Source: Pusillimonas minor (lineage in GTDB: Bacteria; Pseudomonadota; Gammaproteobacteria; Burkholderiales; Burkholderiaceae_B). Taken from it: 38,001 nt of DNA. The notes beneath the pieces are model-generated. The model was not told the origin of the DNA and searched no databases. It worked only from the letters and a program-made list of their open reading frames with translations. The stretch spans positions 1 to 38,001 of the forward strand of contig NZ_JACJUU010000018.1 in assembly GCF_014237865.1 (NCBI RefSeq), read 5' to 3'. The translations under genes and the position numbers were made by a program. Positions 18,018 to 28,455 of this stretch are shown in pieces; position 1 is the stretch's first letter, and every line of letters begins with the position of its first letter.

Positions 18018-19742
18018 ATGGAACTCAATGGCGCCGACATCGTCGTACGCTGCCTTGCCGAACAAGGTGTTGATCACATTTTCGGTTACCCAGGTGGCGC
18101 GGTCCTTTACATTTACGACGCAATCTACAAACAAGACAGCTTCAAACACGTCCTGGTTCGTCACGAACAGGCCGCCGTGCACGCGGCCGATGCCTATTCG
18201 CGTTCGTCGAACAAAATCGGGGTAGCGCTGGTCACCAGCGGCCCGGGTTTAACCAACGCCGTTACCGGTATTGCCACCGCCTACATGGACTCCATCCCCA
18301 TGGTGATCCTTAGCGGTCAGGTGTCTACCGCCGTCATTGGCGAAGACGCTTTCCAAGAGTGTGACGCCATTGGCATTACACGCCCTTGCGTCAAGCACAA
18401 CTTTTTGGTGCGCGACGTCAAAGACCTGGCCGACACCATGCGCAAGGCGTTTTATATTGCCAAAACCGGTCGTCCCGGCCCCGTTCTGGTCGATATCCCC
18501 AAAGACGTTACCGTCGCTACATGCAAGTACACCGCGCAGCGCGAAGAAGTCGCCCTGCGGTCGTACACGCCAGTTGTCAAAGGGCATCAGGGGCAAATTA
18601 AAAAGGCCGTGCAAATGTTGCTGGCGGCCGAGCGCCCCATGATTTACGCCGGCGGCGGCGTGGTGCTGGCCGATGCCGCACCCGAGCTGCGCCAGTTGGT
18701 TGATTTGGCGGGCGCGCCTTGCACCAATACCCTAATGGGCTTGGGCGCATTCCCCGCGTCAGACGACAAGTTCGTGGGTATGCCGGGTATGCACGGCACC
18801 TACGAAGCCAATATGGCCATGCAAAATTGCGACGTTCTGGTCGCCGTGGGCGCCCGTTTCGATGAACGCGTTATCGGTAACCCCAAGCATTTTGCGCAAA
18901 ACCAACGCAAAATCATTCACATCGACATCGATCCGTCGTCCATTTCCAAGCGCGTCAAGGTCGATGTGCCCATTGTTGGCAGCGTCAAAGACGTGCTGCA
19001 AGAGTTCAACGCCATGTATGCCCAAATGGCTGTGGCCGAAGAGCGCACCGACCCGGCACGCCTGGCTGACTGGTGGAAGCAGGTGCAAACCTGGCGCGGC
19101 AAAGAGTGCCTCAAGTTCAAGAACTCGACCAGTGTCATCAAGCCGCAGTTTGTTGTCCAAAAGCTCTGGGAAGTCACCGGCGGCGAAGCCATCGTTACCT
19201 CCGATGTCGGCCAGCATCAAATGTGGGCTGCCCAGTACTACGGGTTCAACGAGCCGCGTCGCTGGATCAACTCCGGTGGTCTGGGTACCATGGGTGTAGG
19301 CCTGCCCTACGCCATGGGTGCGCAAATGGCCAACCCCGGGCGCGACGTTGCCGTTATTACCGGCGAAGGCTCCATCCAGATGAACATCCAGGAGCTTTCG
19401 ACCTGCAAACAGTATCACCTGACGCCCAAGGTTCTGTGCCTTAACAACCGGTACCTGGGTATGGTGCGTCAGTGGCAACAAATCGACTATGGCTCGCGCT
19501 ATTCCGAGTCTTACGTCGATGCCTTGCCCGATTTCGTCAAGCTGGTCGAGAGCTATGGTCATGTGGGTATCCGTACCGACAAGCCCGCCGACGTCGAGCC
19601 GGCGCTGCGCGAGGCGTTTACCAAGTACAAAGACCGGCTGGTATTCCTCGACTTCATCACTGACCAAACCGAAAACGTTTGGCCCATGGTAAAAGCCGGG
19701 CGTGGCCTGACCGAAATGCTGCTGGGTTCAGAAGAGCTGTAA
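18018..19742 (+). CDS. ilvB: Acetolactate synthase, large catalytic subunit
   Basis: A 574-aa thiamine-diphosphate enzyme that condenses two pyruvates to acetolactate (or pyruvate with 2-oxobutyrate), the first common step of Val, Leu and Ile synthesis. The N-terminus EQGVDHIFGYPGGAVLYIYD and the catalytic Glu50 (VRHEQAAVHAADAY) are clear. The FAD/central domain has FVGMPGMHGTYEANM and GARFDERVIG. The ThDP/Mg motif begins at GEGSIQMNIQELSTC and ends in LNNRYLGMVRQWQ. The start at 18018 matches the family N-terminus. It is the first gene of ilvB-ilvH, with ilvC close behind. Confidence 0.97.
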   Translation: MELNGADIVVRCLAEQGVDHIFGYPGGAVLYIYDAIYKQDSFKHVLVRHEQAAVHAADAYSRSSNKIGVALVTSGPGLTNAVTGIATAYMDSIPMVILSGQVSTAVIGEDAFQECDAIGITRPCVKHNFLVRDVKDLADTMRKAFYIAKTGRPGPVLVDIPKDVTVATCKYTAQREEVALRSYTPVVKGHQGQIKKAVQMLLAAERPMIYAGGGVVLADAAPELRQLVDLAGAPCTNTLMGLGAFPASDDKFVGMPGMHGTYEANMAMQNCDVLVAVGARFDERVIGNPKHFAQNQRKIIHIDIDPSSISKRVKVDVPIVGSVKDVLQEFNAMYAQMAVAEERTDPARLADWWKQVQTWRGKECLKFKNSTSVIKPQFVVQKLWEVTGGEAIVTSDVGQHQMWAAQYYGFNEPRRWINSGGLGTMGVGLPYAMGAQMANPGRDVAVITGEGSIQMNIQELSTCKQYHLTPKVLCLNNRYLGMVRQWQQIDYGSRYSESYVDALPDFVKLVESYGHVGIRTDKPADVEPALREAFTKYKDRLVFLDFITDQTENVWPMVKAGRGLTEMLLGSEEL

Positions 19743-19752
19743 GGACATAACA

Positions 19753-20244
19753 ATGAAACATGTAATTTCCATTCTTCTCGAAAACGAACCCGGTGCGCTG
19801 TCTCGTGTGGTGGGCCTGTTCTCGGCTCGTGGCTATAACATCGAAACGCTTACCGTGGCCCCCACCGAAGACGAAACCCTGTCGCGCATGACCGTGGTCA
19901 CGCAAGGTTCTGACGAAGTCATCGAACAAATCACCAAGCACCTTAACCGTCTTATCGACGTCGTTAAGGTGGTCGATTTGTCTGAAGGGCCGCACATCGA
20001 GCGCGAACTGATGCTGATCAAGGTGCGGGCGGTGGGCAAAGAGCGCGACGAGCTCAAGCGCATGGCCGATATTTTTCGCGGTCGCATCATCGACGTTACC
20101 GACAAGGCCTACACCATCGAACTCACCGGCGACCAGGGCAAAATCGAAGCCTTCATCGGTGCACTCGACCGCAGCGCCATCCTCGAAACCGTTCGTACCG
20201 GCGTGTCCGGCATCGGCCGTGGCGAACGTGTTCTAAAATTGTAG
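19753..20244 (+). CDS. ilvH: Acetolactate synthase, small regulatory subunit
   Basis: A 163-aa partner of IlvB. The N-terminal ACT domain reads ISILLENEPGALSRVVGLFS then RGYNIETLTVAPTED; the C-terminal half (LKRMADIFRGRIIDVTDK ... RTGVSGIGRGERVLKL) is the second regulatory domain. It raises catalytic activity and confers feedback inhibition by valine (family knowledge). It starts 10 bp after ilvB with AAGGA as ribosome-binding site. Confidence 0.96.
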   Translation: MKHVISILLENEPGALSRVVGLFSARGYNIETLTVAPTEDETLSRMTVVTQGSDEVIEQITKHLNRLIDVVKVVDLSEGPHIERELMLIKVRAVGKERDELKRMADIFRGRIIDVTDKAYTIELTGDQGKIEAFIGALDRSAILETVRTGVSGIGRGERVLKL

Positions 20245-20256
20245 TCATGTTGTTCC

Positions 20257-20287
20257 AGCGGCCCCACCTGCTTTGGGTGGGGCCGCT
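20257..20287 (+). terminator. Strong hairpin between ilvH and ilvC
   Basis: AGCGGCCCCACC and GGTGGGGCCGCT form a 12-bp GC-rich stem with a seven-base loop just after ilvH, followed by GTTT. It could terminate some ilvBH transcripts or stabilise the mRNA end, leaving ilvC partly under its own promoter in the 75 bp that follow. Confidence 0.65.
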
Positions 20288-20363
20288 GTTTAACCCATTT
20301 ATTCAAATCCTATAAACTGCGCACTTCGCGGTTTACAAGAAAATACGCTTGGAGCACTTATAA

Positions 20364-21380
<1,017 letters not shown>

Positions 21381-21396
21381 GTAGTTCCAACAAAAC

Positions 21397-21449
21397 CGGC
21401 GGGGTCAGGTCGCACAATAGGCTGCAAGACCGGGCCCCGCCGTTTTTTT
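21397..21449 (+). terminator. Terminator of ilvC
   Basis: CGGCGGGG (21397-21404) pairs with CCCCGCCG (21435-21442), followed by a run of seven T. The long loop contains a further short GTC/GAC pairing. Confidence 0.75.
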
Positions 21450-21463
21450 GTCTCAAATAAATT

Positions 21464-22117
21464 ATGCATAAACCATCGTACCCACATCCGATTATCGCGC
21501 GCGAAGGCTGGCCCTTCCTGGCAGGTATCGTTGTTATCTCTATTTTGGTAACGTTCTGGTCGCCAGGGGCGTCAGTTGTATTCTGGCTGCTGTCGTTGTT
21601 CGTGTTGCAGTTTTTTCGTGACCCGGCGCGTATGGCGCCCGACGGCGCCAATAATGTACTTAGCCCGGCCGATGGCCGTATTGTGGCGGTCGAAGAGGTC
21701 GACGACACCTATGCACAGCGTCGCGCCCTGAAAATCAGTGTGTTCATGAACGTGTTCAATGTGCACTCAAATCGCGCGCCGGTGAATGGTTCGGTGGTTT
21801 CGGTCGATTACTTTCCCGGCAAATTCGTCAATGCTGCGCTCGACAAGGCATCGCTGGAGAACGAACGCAACGCCATGGTCATTCGTACCGCGTCGGGCCA
21901 TACCGTAACGGCGGTGCAGGTGGCCGGTCTGGTCGCCAAGCGTATTCTTTGTTACGCTAAACCGGGCGACCAGCTCTACAGCGGCCAACGTTACGGGTTT
22001 ATCCGTTTTGGTTCGCGCGTCGACGTCTACCTGCCGCTGGGTTCGCGCCCGCGCGTGTCTATTGGTGATAAGGTCAGCGCGACCAGTACCGTACTGGCCG
22101 AACTGCCCGAACAGTAA
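21464..22117 (+). CDS. psd: Phosphatidylserine decarboxylase proenzyme (short form)
   Basis: A 217-aa proenzyme that decarboxylates phosphatidylserine to phosphatidylethanolamine. A hydrophobic N-terminal segment (residues ~18-50) anchors it to the inner membrane. Family blocks are [33 protein letters not shown] and [15 protein letters not shown]. The self-cleavage site is Gly183-Ser184 in RFGS, where Ser becomes the pyruvoyl group. It is the short type common in Burkholderiales, about 100 residues shorter than the E. coli enzyme. It is followed by pssA, which makes its substrate. Confidence 0.95.
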   Translation: MHKPSYPHPIIAREGWPFLAGIVVISILVTFWSPGASVVFWLLSLFVLQFFRDPARMAPDGANNVLSPADGRIVAVEEVDDTYAQRRALKISVFMNVFNVHSNRAPVNGSVVSVDYFPGKFVNAALDKASLENERNAMVIRTASGHTVTAVQVAGLVAKRILCYAKPGDQLYSGQRYGFIRFGSRVDVYLPLGSRPRVSIGDKVSATSTVLAELPEQ

Positions 22118-22212
22118 TCTCGCCATGGTTACACCTTGCGCGTCCGTTTTTTCTCCGGCGCGCAGGTGGCAGCAGGTCGGCCTAATCCGCTCATTCAACC
22201 GTACACCTGAAT

Positions 22213-23007
22213 ATGCCTAATTCTTTCAACGACGAAACCCGTCGCCGGCGTAGTATTTACTTGCTGCCCAATGCCTTTACCACCGCCAATTTGTTTGCCG
22301 GCTTTTACGCCATTGTGCAGGCCATGAATGGTCGGTACGAGTTGGCGGCGATAGCCATTTTTTTGGCCATGGTATTCGACGGCATGGACGGCCGGGTGGC
22401 AAGGCTGACCAACACCCAATCGGCGTTTGGTGAGCAATACGACTCGCTGTCCGATATGACCTCTTTCGGTATTGCGCCAGCGCTTATTCTTTACGAGTGG
22501 TCGCTAAATGGCCTGGGGCGTTGGGGGTGGCTGGCCGCTTTTATTTATGTCGTGGGGGCAGCGCTTCGTCTGGCGCGTTTCAACACCAATATTGCCGTCG
22601 TCGACAAGCGTTTCTTTCAGGGTTTGCCCAGCCCGGCGGCAGCGGCGCTTCTGGCCGGTTTTATGTGGCTGGCGGTCGACAACAAGTTTCAATTGGCCGA
22701 TGGCACCATTGCCTGGATAGCCTTTGCCCTTACCGTGTACGCCGGTGTGGCCATGGTGACCAATCTGCCTTTTTACAGCGGCAAGTCTTTTGCGCTGGGG
22801 CGCAGTGTGCCGTTTTGGGTCATTTTGGTTGTGGTGGCGGCGTTTGTGTTTGTCTCCAGTGACCCGCCACTGGTGCTTTTTGGCCTGTTCGTTATATATG
22901 GCCTGTCGGGGTGGGGCGTCTTTTTATGGCGCCTGCGCAAGGCGCGCCAACTTAGCTTCCGCCGCCCCGACGGCACCGACGTTACCGACACCTCCCAAGA
23001 CGGCTAA
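22213..23007 (+). CDS. pssA: CDP-diacylglycerol-serine O-phosphatidyltransferase
   Basis: A 264-aa integral membrane enzyme making phosphatidylserine from CDP-diacylglycerol and serine. The CDP-alcohol phosphotransferase motif is VFDGMDGRVARLTNTQ then FGEQYDSLSDM, with all the conserved Asp residues in place. About eight hydrophobic segments are visible. The N-terminus RRRSIYLLPNAFTTANLFAGFYA is typical of the bacterial class II enzyme. It starts 95 bp after psd. Confidence 0.95.
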   Translation: MPNSFNDETRRRRSIYLLPNAFTTANLFAGFYAIVQAMNGRYELAAIAIFLAMVFDGMDGRVARLTNTQSAFGEQYDSLSDMTSFGIAPALILYEWSLNGLGRWGWLAAFIYVVGAALRLARFNTNIAVVDKRFFQGLPSPAAAALLAGFMWLAVDNKFQLADGTIAWIAFALTVYAGVAMVTNLPFYSGKSFALGRSVPFWVILVVVAAFVFVSSDPPLVLFGLFVIYGLSGWGVFLWRLRKARQLSFRRPDGTDVTDTSQDG

Positions 23008-23019
23008 TTTGCGTTGGCG

Positions 23020-23694
23020 TTAAAACCACCAAAACCGGTCGCCCTCGTAGCGGGGGTCGGGGCCGGGGTGGAACCGGGTGACGCGCTCGCCATCTTGGCC
23101 CAGGTAAACGTGCATCATCGAATACCAGACGCCGTCTTGCATATAGCGCCAGCTCCAGACAATTTGTATTGAAGAGGGTAAGCCGACTCCGGTTTTCTCG
23201 GCAGGTGGTCCAAACTCGCACAGCAGTCTTTCGGGTGTCCACTCGCCCGATTTCAATACCTGAAAATGGGCGTCTGTCAGTAATTGTTCAACCGACTCCA
23301 CCCGCCCTTCGGCATCGGTATTGGTGCCCCACGCCTGTTGGCCAAAGGGTTGCATGCTCCAGATCAGGCGCCGGCCGCCGTTATCAAGCGGGCAGGTGTA
23401 GGTAGGCTGGCCAAACTGGCTAATCACCTGGTTTGCCGGAGTGCCGGGCGGCACTTTGGCCATGTTTGCGCAGGCGGTTAGCGCCGAAAGCAAAAGCACA
23501 GCGGCGGCCGTGCTTAACGTACGGCGCCAGTATCCCACCCATAGCTTCAAGCGATTGCTGGTCTTTGCCGCTTCTTGGTCTGGGTGGCGCCTCGCCATCT
23601 TCGTTCGCGAGGCGCGTTTTGTCTTGGGGCGGTCTGCTTCGGGTTTTGCTCGGTAATAGGGCATATTTTTTCCTGCACGTCGGCTGATCTGCAA
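23020..23694 (-). CDS. Putative lipoprotein with two BamE/SmpA-like motifs
   Basis: The core is an exported lipoprotein: a hydrophobic stretch ending in the lipobox LSALTAC, then a mature domain of about 150 residues. Two segments resemble the BamE/SmpA fold opening, GTPANQVISQFGQPTYTC and WTPERLLCEFGPPAE, each followed by a W-rich strand, so it may be a tandem of that domain. The open frame has a long basic stretch before the signal sequence; the real start may be the ATG at 23598 or a GTG near 23541, and none has a clear ribosome-binding site. Predicted location is the periplasmic face of the inner or outer membrane. The function is unknown. It converges with pssA (13 bp apart) and is divergent from rpsO. 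Confidence 0.65.
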   Translation of the reverse strand: MQISRRAGKNMPYYRAKPEADRPKTKRASRTKMARRHPDQEAAKTSNRLKLWVGYWRRTLSTAAAVLLLSALTACANMAKVPPGTPANQVISQFGQPTYTCPLDNGGRRLIWSMQPFGQQAWGTNTDAEGRVESVEQLLTDAHFQVLKSGEWTPERLLCEFGPPAEKTGVGLPSSIQIVWSWRYMQDGVWYSMMHVYLGQDGERVTRFHPGPDPRYEGDRFWWF

Positions 23695-23710
23695 ATTCTA
23701 CCGAATCCGT

Positions 23711-23716
23711 TATAAT
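23711..23716 (+). promoter_or_regulatory. rpsO: -10 element of the rpsO promoter
   Basis: A perfect TATAAT about 95 bp before the rpsO start codon. A -35 at 17 bp spacing (TCTGCA) is poor. Confidence 0.5.
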
Positions 23717-23810
23717 GCCGGTTGCTCGCCGTTGTGGCGGGTTATTGCATTGTTGCTTTTAATCTCACGTCAGGGCACCTCGGCCCTGTCGCCTGTCTTC
23801 GAGGTCTAGT

Positions 23811-24080
23811 ATGTCTGTAGCAGAAATCAAAAAATCAGAAATCGTTTCCCAGTTCCAACGCGCCCAAGGCGACACTGGTTCACCAGAAGTTCAGGTTGCG
23901 CTGCTTACCGCACGCATCAACGAACTTACCGGCCACTTCAAAGAGCACAAAAAAGACCATCACTCGCGCCGCGGCCTGCTGCGCATGGTCAGCCGTCGCC
24001 GTAAACTGCTCGATTACCTGAAGGGTCGCAACCCCGACGCTTATCGCTCGCTCATCGAAAAACTCGGTCTGCGTAAGTGA
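23811..24080 (+). CDS. rpsO: 30S ribosomal protein S15
   Basis: An 89-aa primary binder of 16S rRNA (platform). Family-typical blocks are [40 protein letters not shown] and [10 protein letters not shown], with the C-terminus [10 protein letters not shown]. It is followed by pnp, as in most proteobacteria, with a strong hairpin between. Confidence 0.98.
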   Translation: MSVAEIKKSEIVSQFQRAQGDTGSPEVQVALLTARINELTGHFKEHKKDHHSRRGLLRMVSRRRKLLDYLKGRNPDAYRSLIEKLGLRK

Positions 24081-24109
24081 TATCTGGGGCGGGTTCCCCA
24101 AATGTATAA

Positions 24110-24151
24110 CCGTGCGCACCACGAAATCTATCGTGGTGCGCACGGTTTTTT
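24110..24151 (+). terminator. Long perfect hairpin between rpsO and pnp
   Basis: CCGTGCGCACCACGA pairs perfectly with TCGTGGTGCGCACGG (15 bp, loop AATCTA), followed by six T. It looks like an intrinsic terminator for rpsO. In enterobacteria the rpsO-pnp spacer holds an RNase III-cut stem used for PNPase autoregulation, so a processing role is also possible. Confidence 0.8.
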
Positions 24152-24171
24152 AATTGTAAGGATAGTCAATA

Positions 24172-26322
24172 ATGTTCAATAAAGTGACCAAGTCGTTTCA
24201 ATACGGCCAGCACACCGTGGTTCTTGAAACGGGCGAGATCGCCCGCCAGGCCGGCGGCGCCGTCGTTGTCTCGATTGACGATACCGTTGTATTGGCAACG
24301 GTAGTCGCGGCCAAAAAGGCCAAACCCGGTCAAGATTTTTTCCCGCTTACTGTCGATTACGTCGAAAAAACCTACGCTGCCGGTCGCATTCCCGGTGGTT
24401 TCTTCAAGCGCGAAGGCAAGCCCTCCGAAAAAGAAACGCTCACATCGCGCCTTATCGACCGCCCGTTGCGCCCCTTGTTCCCCGAGGGTTTTTACAACGA
24501 CGTGCAGGTTATTATCCATACGTTGTCGGTCAACCCCGAAGTCGACCCCGATATCCCCGCCATGATCGGCGCGTCTGCGGCATTGGCTATTTCGGGCATT
24601 CCGTTTAACGGCCCCATTGGCGCTGCACGCGTCGGCTATATCGACGGCCAGTATCTTATCAACCCCACAACCACCCAACTCAAGTCCTCCAGCATGGACC
24701 TGATCGTTGCGGGTACAGAAGCGGCCGTACTGATGGTCGAGTCCGAAGCCAAGCAACTGCCCGAAGACGTCATGTTGGGCGGTGTGGTCTACGGTCACGA
24801 GCAAATGCAAACCGTCATCAACGCCATCCACGACCTGGTGGCCGAAGCCGGTAAGCCCGAATGGGACTGGCAGCCTGCAGCCAAAAACGAGCCACTCATT
24901 ACGGCCGTTAAAGCTGCCGCGGGCGACGATTTGTCTGCCGCTTATCAAATCCGCGAAAAGCAGGCGCGTACCGAGGCCGTTCGTAACGTCTATGCCAACG
25001 TCAAGGCCAAGCTCCAAGAACACGCGGCTGCCAAAGAAGAGGCCGCTCCCGATGCCGTCGAAGTCGAAAATATCCTGTTCGATCTCGAGTCCGCCATTGT
25101 TCGCAGCCAGATCCTGTCGGGCGAGCCCCGTATCGACGGCCGCGACACGCGTACCGTTCGTCCTATCAGCATCCGTCTGGGCGTTCTTCCTCGTGCCCAC
25201 GGCAGCGCGTTGTTTACGCGTGGCGAAACCCAGGCCCTGGTTGTCGCCACGCTGGGCACCAAGCAAGACGAACAAATCATCGATTCCATCATGGGCGAGT
25301 CGCGTGACCGCTTCATGCTGCACTACAACATGCCTCCGTTCGCCACCGGCGAAACCGGTCGTTTTGGTGTGCCCAAGCGTCGCGAAATTGGCCATGGTCG
25401 TTTGGCCAAGCGTTCACTTATTTCCACGCTGCCTGCCGCCGACGAATTCCAGTACACCATTCGTATCGTGTCCGAGATCACCGAATCCAACGGTTCGTCA
25501 TCCATGGCGTCGGTTTGCGGTGGTTCGCTGGCCATGATGGATGCCGGCGTGCCTGTTAAAGAGCACGTTGCCGGTGTGGCCATGGGTCTTATCAAAGAGG
25601 GCGGCAAGTTCGCCGTGCTTACCGATATCCTGGGCGACGAAGACCACCTGGGCGATATGGACTTTAAAGTGGCCGGTACCGTCAATGGTATTACCGCGCT
25701 GCAAATGGACATCAAAATCCAGGGTATTACCAAAGAAATCATGCAGGTTGCTTTGGCACAAGCGCGTGAAGGCCGTTTGCATATTCTGGGCAAAATGCAA
25801 GAAGCCATCGACGGTTCGCGCACCGAACTGTCGGCGTTTGCACCACGCATGATCTCGGTCAAGATCAACCCCGAGAAAATCCGTGACGTCATCGGCAAGG
25901 GCGGCGCCACCATTCGCGCGCTTACCGAAGAAACCGGTACGCAAATCGATATCGCAGACGACGGTACCATCACCATCTCCAGCGCAGACCTCGATCGTGC
26001 TCACGAAGCCGAGCGTCGCATCAAAGAGCTGACGGCCGACGTCGAAGTGGGTCAAGACTACGAAGGCCCTGTGTTGCGTTTGCTCGACTTCGGCGCCATT
26101 GTTCAGGTTCTGCCGGGGCGCGATGGTCTGCTGCACATCTCCGAAATCGCCAACTACCGCATTAACAACATCAACGATGTGCTTAAAGTGGGTCAGGTCG
26201 TCAAGGTCAAGGTCATCGAGGCCGACGACAAAGGTCGCCTGCGTTTGTCCATCAAGGCTATTGGTGGCATCGAGGCACAGGGCGGCCCTGCGGCGCCTGC
26301 CGCATCGGCTCCTGATGCCTGA
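24172..26322 (+). CDS. pnp: Polyribonucleotide nucleotidyltransferase (PNPase)
   Basis: A 716-aa phosphorolytic 3'-5' exoribonuclease of the degradosome. Two RNase PH-like core domains are present (first: [20 protein letters not shown]; second: [20 protein letters not shown]). The C-terminal KH domain is [21 protein letters not shown], and the S1 domain contains [18 protein letters not shown] ... [12 protein letters not shown]. The order and length are those of a complete enzyme. The ATG follows TAAGGA. Confidence 0.98.
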   Translation: MFNKVTKSFQYGQHTVVLETGEIARQAGGAVVVSIDDTVVLATVVAAKKAKPGQDFFPLTVDYVEKTYAAGRIPGGFFKREGKPSEKETLTSRLIDRPLRPLFPEGFYNDVQVIIHTLSVNPEVDPDIPAMIGASAALAISGIPFNGPIGAARVGYIDGQYLINPTTTQLKSSSMDLIVAGTEAAVLMVESEAKQLPEDVMLGGVVYGHEQMQTVINAIHDLVAEAGKPEWDWQPAAKNEPLITAVKAAAGDDLSAAYQIREKQARTEAVRNVYANVKAKLQEHAAAKEEAAPDAVEVENILFDLESAIVRSQILSGEPRIDGRDTRTVRPISIRLGVLPRAHGSALFTRGETQALVVATLGTKQDEQIIDSIMGESRDRFMLHYNMPPFATGETGRFGVPKRREIGHGRLAKRSLISTLPAADEFQYTIRIVSEITESNGSSSMASVCGGSLAMMDAGVPVKEHVAGVAMGLIKEGGKFAVLTDILGDEDHLGDMDFKVAGTVNGITALQMDIKIQGITKEIMQVALAQAREGRLHILGKMQEAIDGSRTELSAFAPRMISVKINPEKIRDVIGKGGATIRALTEETGTQIDIADDGTITISSADLDRAHEAERRIKELTADVEVGQDYEGPVLRLLDFGAIVQVLPGRDGLLHISEIANYRINNINDVLKVGQVVKVKVIEADDKGRLRLSIKAIGGIEAQGGPAAPAASAPDA

Positions 26323-26374
26323 TTGTCGTAGTGGCTGGGTCTGACATGTATTTTTCAGGCCCGGTAGCTGCTAT

Positions 26375-26424
26375 AAAGCACAAAAAGTGCGCCCTGTGGG
26401 GTTGCATTTTTTGTGCTTTTTTTT
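26375..26424 (+). terminator. Terminator downstream of pnp
   Basis: AAAGCACAAAAAGTGC (26375-26390) pairs imperfectly with GCATTTTTTGTGCTTT (26404-26419), followed by more T. Confidence 0.75.
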
Positions 26425-26466
26425 GCAGTGCATGACTAACCAACAACAATACCAAGAGGTCATTTT

Positions 26467-27105
26467 ATGTTTCCAGAACGACTCACCGAAGGCTATCAAC
26501 ACTTTCTGGACGGCCGCTTCCAGACCGAAAGCAGCCGCTATATGAAGTTGGCAGAAAAAGGTCAAAACCCCGAGATCATGCTGATCGGCTGTTGTGACTC
26601 GCGCGTGTCGCCGGAAGTAATTTTTGATGCGGGCCCGGGCGAAATGTTTGTCGTGCGTAACGTTGCCAACCTGGTGCCACCCTTCGAGGCTGACACCGAG
26701 TCTTCATATCACGGTACCAGTGCGGCCATCGAATTCGGCGTTAATGGGTTAAACGTCAAGCATATCGTGGTGCTCGGGCACGCGTCTTGCGGTGGTGTAA
26801 AGGCGTTTCATGACAAGGCCCAACCGCTTAGCCAGGGCGACTTCATTCGCAAGTGGATGTCGCAGATCGAGCCGGTAGCCGAAAGCCTGGGTGCGTCAAC
26901 GGGCGATTACAAGGCCGACTTGAAGCGCCTCGAGCTAGCTGTTGTCGAAGCCAGTCTGAATAATCTGATGACGTTCCCGTTTATTCGTCGTCGTGTTGAA
27001 GCCGGCGAGCTTGAGTTGCATGGCGCGTATTTCGGCGTTGCGACCGGGTTGCTGTACTTGCGTAACCCTGTGTCGGGCCACTTTGAGCCTTGCCTGGAGC
27101 AATAG
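26467..27105 (+). CDS. Beta-class carbonic anhydrase
   Basis: A 212-aa zinc enzyme interconverting CO2 and bicarbonate. Zinc ligands are Cys43 with Asp44-Ser45-Arg46 (GCCDSRVSPE), His105 and Cys108 (LGHASCGGV). Also typical are GEMFVVRNVANLVPP and SAAIEFGVNGL. No signal peptide, so cytoplasmic. AAGAGG lies at a good distance before the ATG. It is a single gene bounded by terminators, and the last core gene before the integrated element. Confidence 0.95.
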   Translation: MFPERLTEGYQHFLDGRFQTESSRYMKLAEKGQNPEIMLIGCCDSRVSPEVIFDAGPGEMFVVRNVANLVPPFEADTESSYHGTSAAIEFGVNGLNVKHIVVLGHASCGGVKAFHDKAQPLSQGDFIRKWMSQIEPVAESLGASTGDYKADLKRLELAVVEASLNNLMTFPFIRRRVEAGELELHGAYFGVATGLLYLRNPVSGHFEPCLEQ

Positions 27106-27210
27106 TCGGCAGGCTTGGGGTGTCTGGCGTCAGAGGCGCTTAAAGCCGGGCGTCATTGGCCGGCGCTGACGAGTGTGTGCCCCACGCTAATGGGCAAAGA
27201 GCCTGGGCAT

Positions 27211-27244
27211 AAAAAAACCGCGTAAAAAATTACGCGGTTTTTTT
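27211..27244. terminator. Bidirectional terminator after the carbonic anhydrase gene
   Basis: An A-run, then CCGCGTAA / TTACGCGG with an AAAA loop, then a T-run. It would act in both directions and separates the core genome from the integrated element. Confidence 0.85.
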
Positions 27245-27271
27245 GCGCCGTGAAGCGCCGAATATATTGCT

Positions 27272-27325
27272 TGGTGCGTCCAGCCGGAATCGAACCGGCA
27301 CGATCAAAGATCGAGAGATTTTAAG
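27272..27325 (-). other. 3' half of tRNA-Leu(UAA): attachment site of the integrated element
   Basis: The minus strand from 27325 to 27272 contains the anticodon loop CTTAAAA, a variable arm (CGATCTTTGATCG), the T arm GCCGG-TTCGATT-CCGGC and a 3' acceptor strand TGGACGC followed by encoded CCA. The 5' half (acceptor, D arm) is absent: upstream sequence does not fit a tRNA, and the anticodon stem has a mismatch. This is the usual scar of integrase-mediated insertion in a tRNA 3' end. The element lies to the right, and the intact tRNA-Leu should be at its far end, outside the window. Confidence 0.8.
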
Positions 27326-27367
27326 TCGCTTATCGAAATGGCTTAACCCTGCGCTTTTCCGCGTGAA

Positions 27368-27423
27368 ATGTTCCGCATTTCTCTGACACGTCGTCACTAT
27401 GACGATTTTGCAATGCGGAACAT
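27368..27423. promoter_or_regulatory. Nested inverted repeat between att site and integrase
   Basis: ATGTTCCGCAT (27368-27378) and ATGCGGAACAT (27413-27423) are exact 11-bp complements, with an inner TCGTCA-CTA-TGACGA hairpin. It lies directly after the integrase stop codon, so it may end the leftward transcript or serve as arm-type integrase/excisionase binding DNA. Confidence 0.5.
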
Positions 27424-27426
27424 AGG

Positions 27427-28455
27427 CTAACGCACTGTACGAAGCTTTTCCGGCCTGGTTCGGTAATGCTTTCGAGTGACGTGGATGCTACTGTGTTGTA
27501 GCAACTGCGATGCCTCTTCAATCGTTTCAACCATGTTACTGGCTCGTTTTCTCATGTCCCTGAGAAACATTTTTCGAATCTCTCTAGCTAATGTTTCATT
27601 GCCATTGGCTTCGGCTTTTTTTGCCGCACTATCACGCGCCTCTTCCCATCGCGCCCGTAGCATTGAATATGTAACTTTACGGCCGGTTGATGTCGATAGA
27701 AACATATCGTGATCGGCTTTTATGTTCTCTCTTCGCCTGAGAATTGCAGATAGGGTTGGCGACGATTCGATCTCAAAATAAGCTGGCTTACCTGTTTTGC
27801 TCGCAGAAATGATTAATTTGCCGTTGACTGGCATCAAGATCGTGTGGGCATCCGTGATTCGAAGCGCTGTAGCTGTTGATATGTCCATGCAGTCTTTTAG
27901 AACCTGGTCAGCTTCATCATATACAGCGTCGAATAAGTCATCTGTGACCTCGAACGTTCGCGCCTTCTCCTTGTTCTTCCATCCAGATCTTTCCATGCCA
28001 GCGGCTGGCCAGGGCTTGTCAGTTAACCCCTCTAGGCGTGCCCAGTTCCAAACAATGGACAACAAGGACATTTCACGGTTGGCTTGTGTTTTTGCGCTTC
28101 TGGCCTTTAGGTATCCTTTTAAATGCGATACCGAGATGGCATCCCAAGTTGACATGCCAAATGCTGGGCGTATCTTGCGCAAATGACGCACATATCCGTC
28201 TCGGGTGCCTTTATTTTTGTAGCCTGGAAGAACTTCTTGTTCCCAACGTGCAAACGCTTCTTCTAGCGTTCCTGCAATGCGAGGTTGGTGATTATGAATT
28301 TCCTCCCAGCGGACAATAGCCTGGTCATAATCAGTACCTAAAGGCACATCAGGCTTGCCCGTTCCTCGCATATCATAAAAATAATATATGACGACGCGTC
28401 CACTTTTGCGCTTTCGCGCATGATGACGTAGTTTCGGGAAAGTATTAACCATCAA
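27427..28455 (-). CDS. int: Tyrosine integrase
   Basis: A 342-aa site-specific recombinase. An N-terminal arm-binding part (residues ~1-60) precedes a SAM-like core-binding domain (~60-145) and the catalytic domain. Visible catalytic residues are Arg199 (TATALRITDAH), Lys220 (ASKTGKP), the box II pair Arg299-x-x-Arg302 (LRDMRKRA, with Arg in place of the usual His), His321 (LLQHSSIHVTRKHY) and the nucleophile Tyr331. It lies next to the tRNA-Leu remnant and is the last gene of a leftward cluster, overlapping the DUF4224 gene by 4 bp. It should catalyse integration and excision of this element at tRNA-Leu. Confidence 0.93.
   Translation of the reverse strand: MMVNTFPKLRHHARKRKSGRVVIYYFYDMRGTGKPDVPLGTDYDQAIVRWEEIHNHQPRIAGTLEEAFARWEQEVLPGYKNKGTRDGYVRHLRKIRPAFGMSTWDAISVSHLKGYLKARSAKTQANREMSLLSIVWNWARLEGLTDKPWPAAGMERSGWKNKEKARTFEVTDDLFDAVYDEADQVLKDCMDISTATALRITDAHTILMPVNGKLIISASKTGKPAYFEIESSPTLSAILRRRENIKADHDMFLSTSTGRKVTYSMLRARWEEARDSAAKKAEANGNETLAREIRKMFLRDMRKRASNMVETIEEASQLLQHSSIHVTRKHYRTRPEKLRTVR

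Noticed and set aside
17743..18225. Leader peptide for attenuation of ilvB
   Set aside because: The open frames before ilvB are not rich in Val, Leu or Ile codons, run through the ilvB start, and no terminator/antiterminator pair was found.
24166..25395. Long minus-strand frame (409 codons) opposite pnp
   Set aside because: Mirror frame of a well-conserved pnp gene with no recognisable protein features; similar long antisense frames lie opposite ilvB, ilvC and katG.
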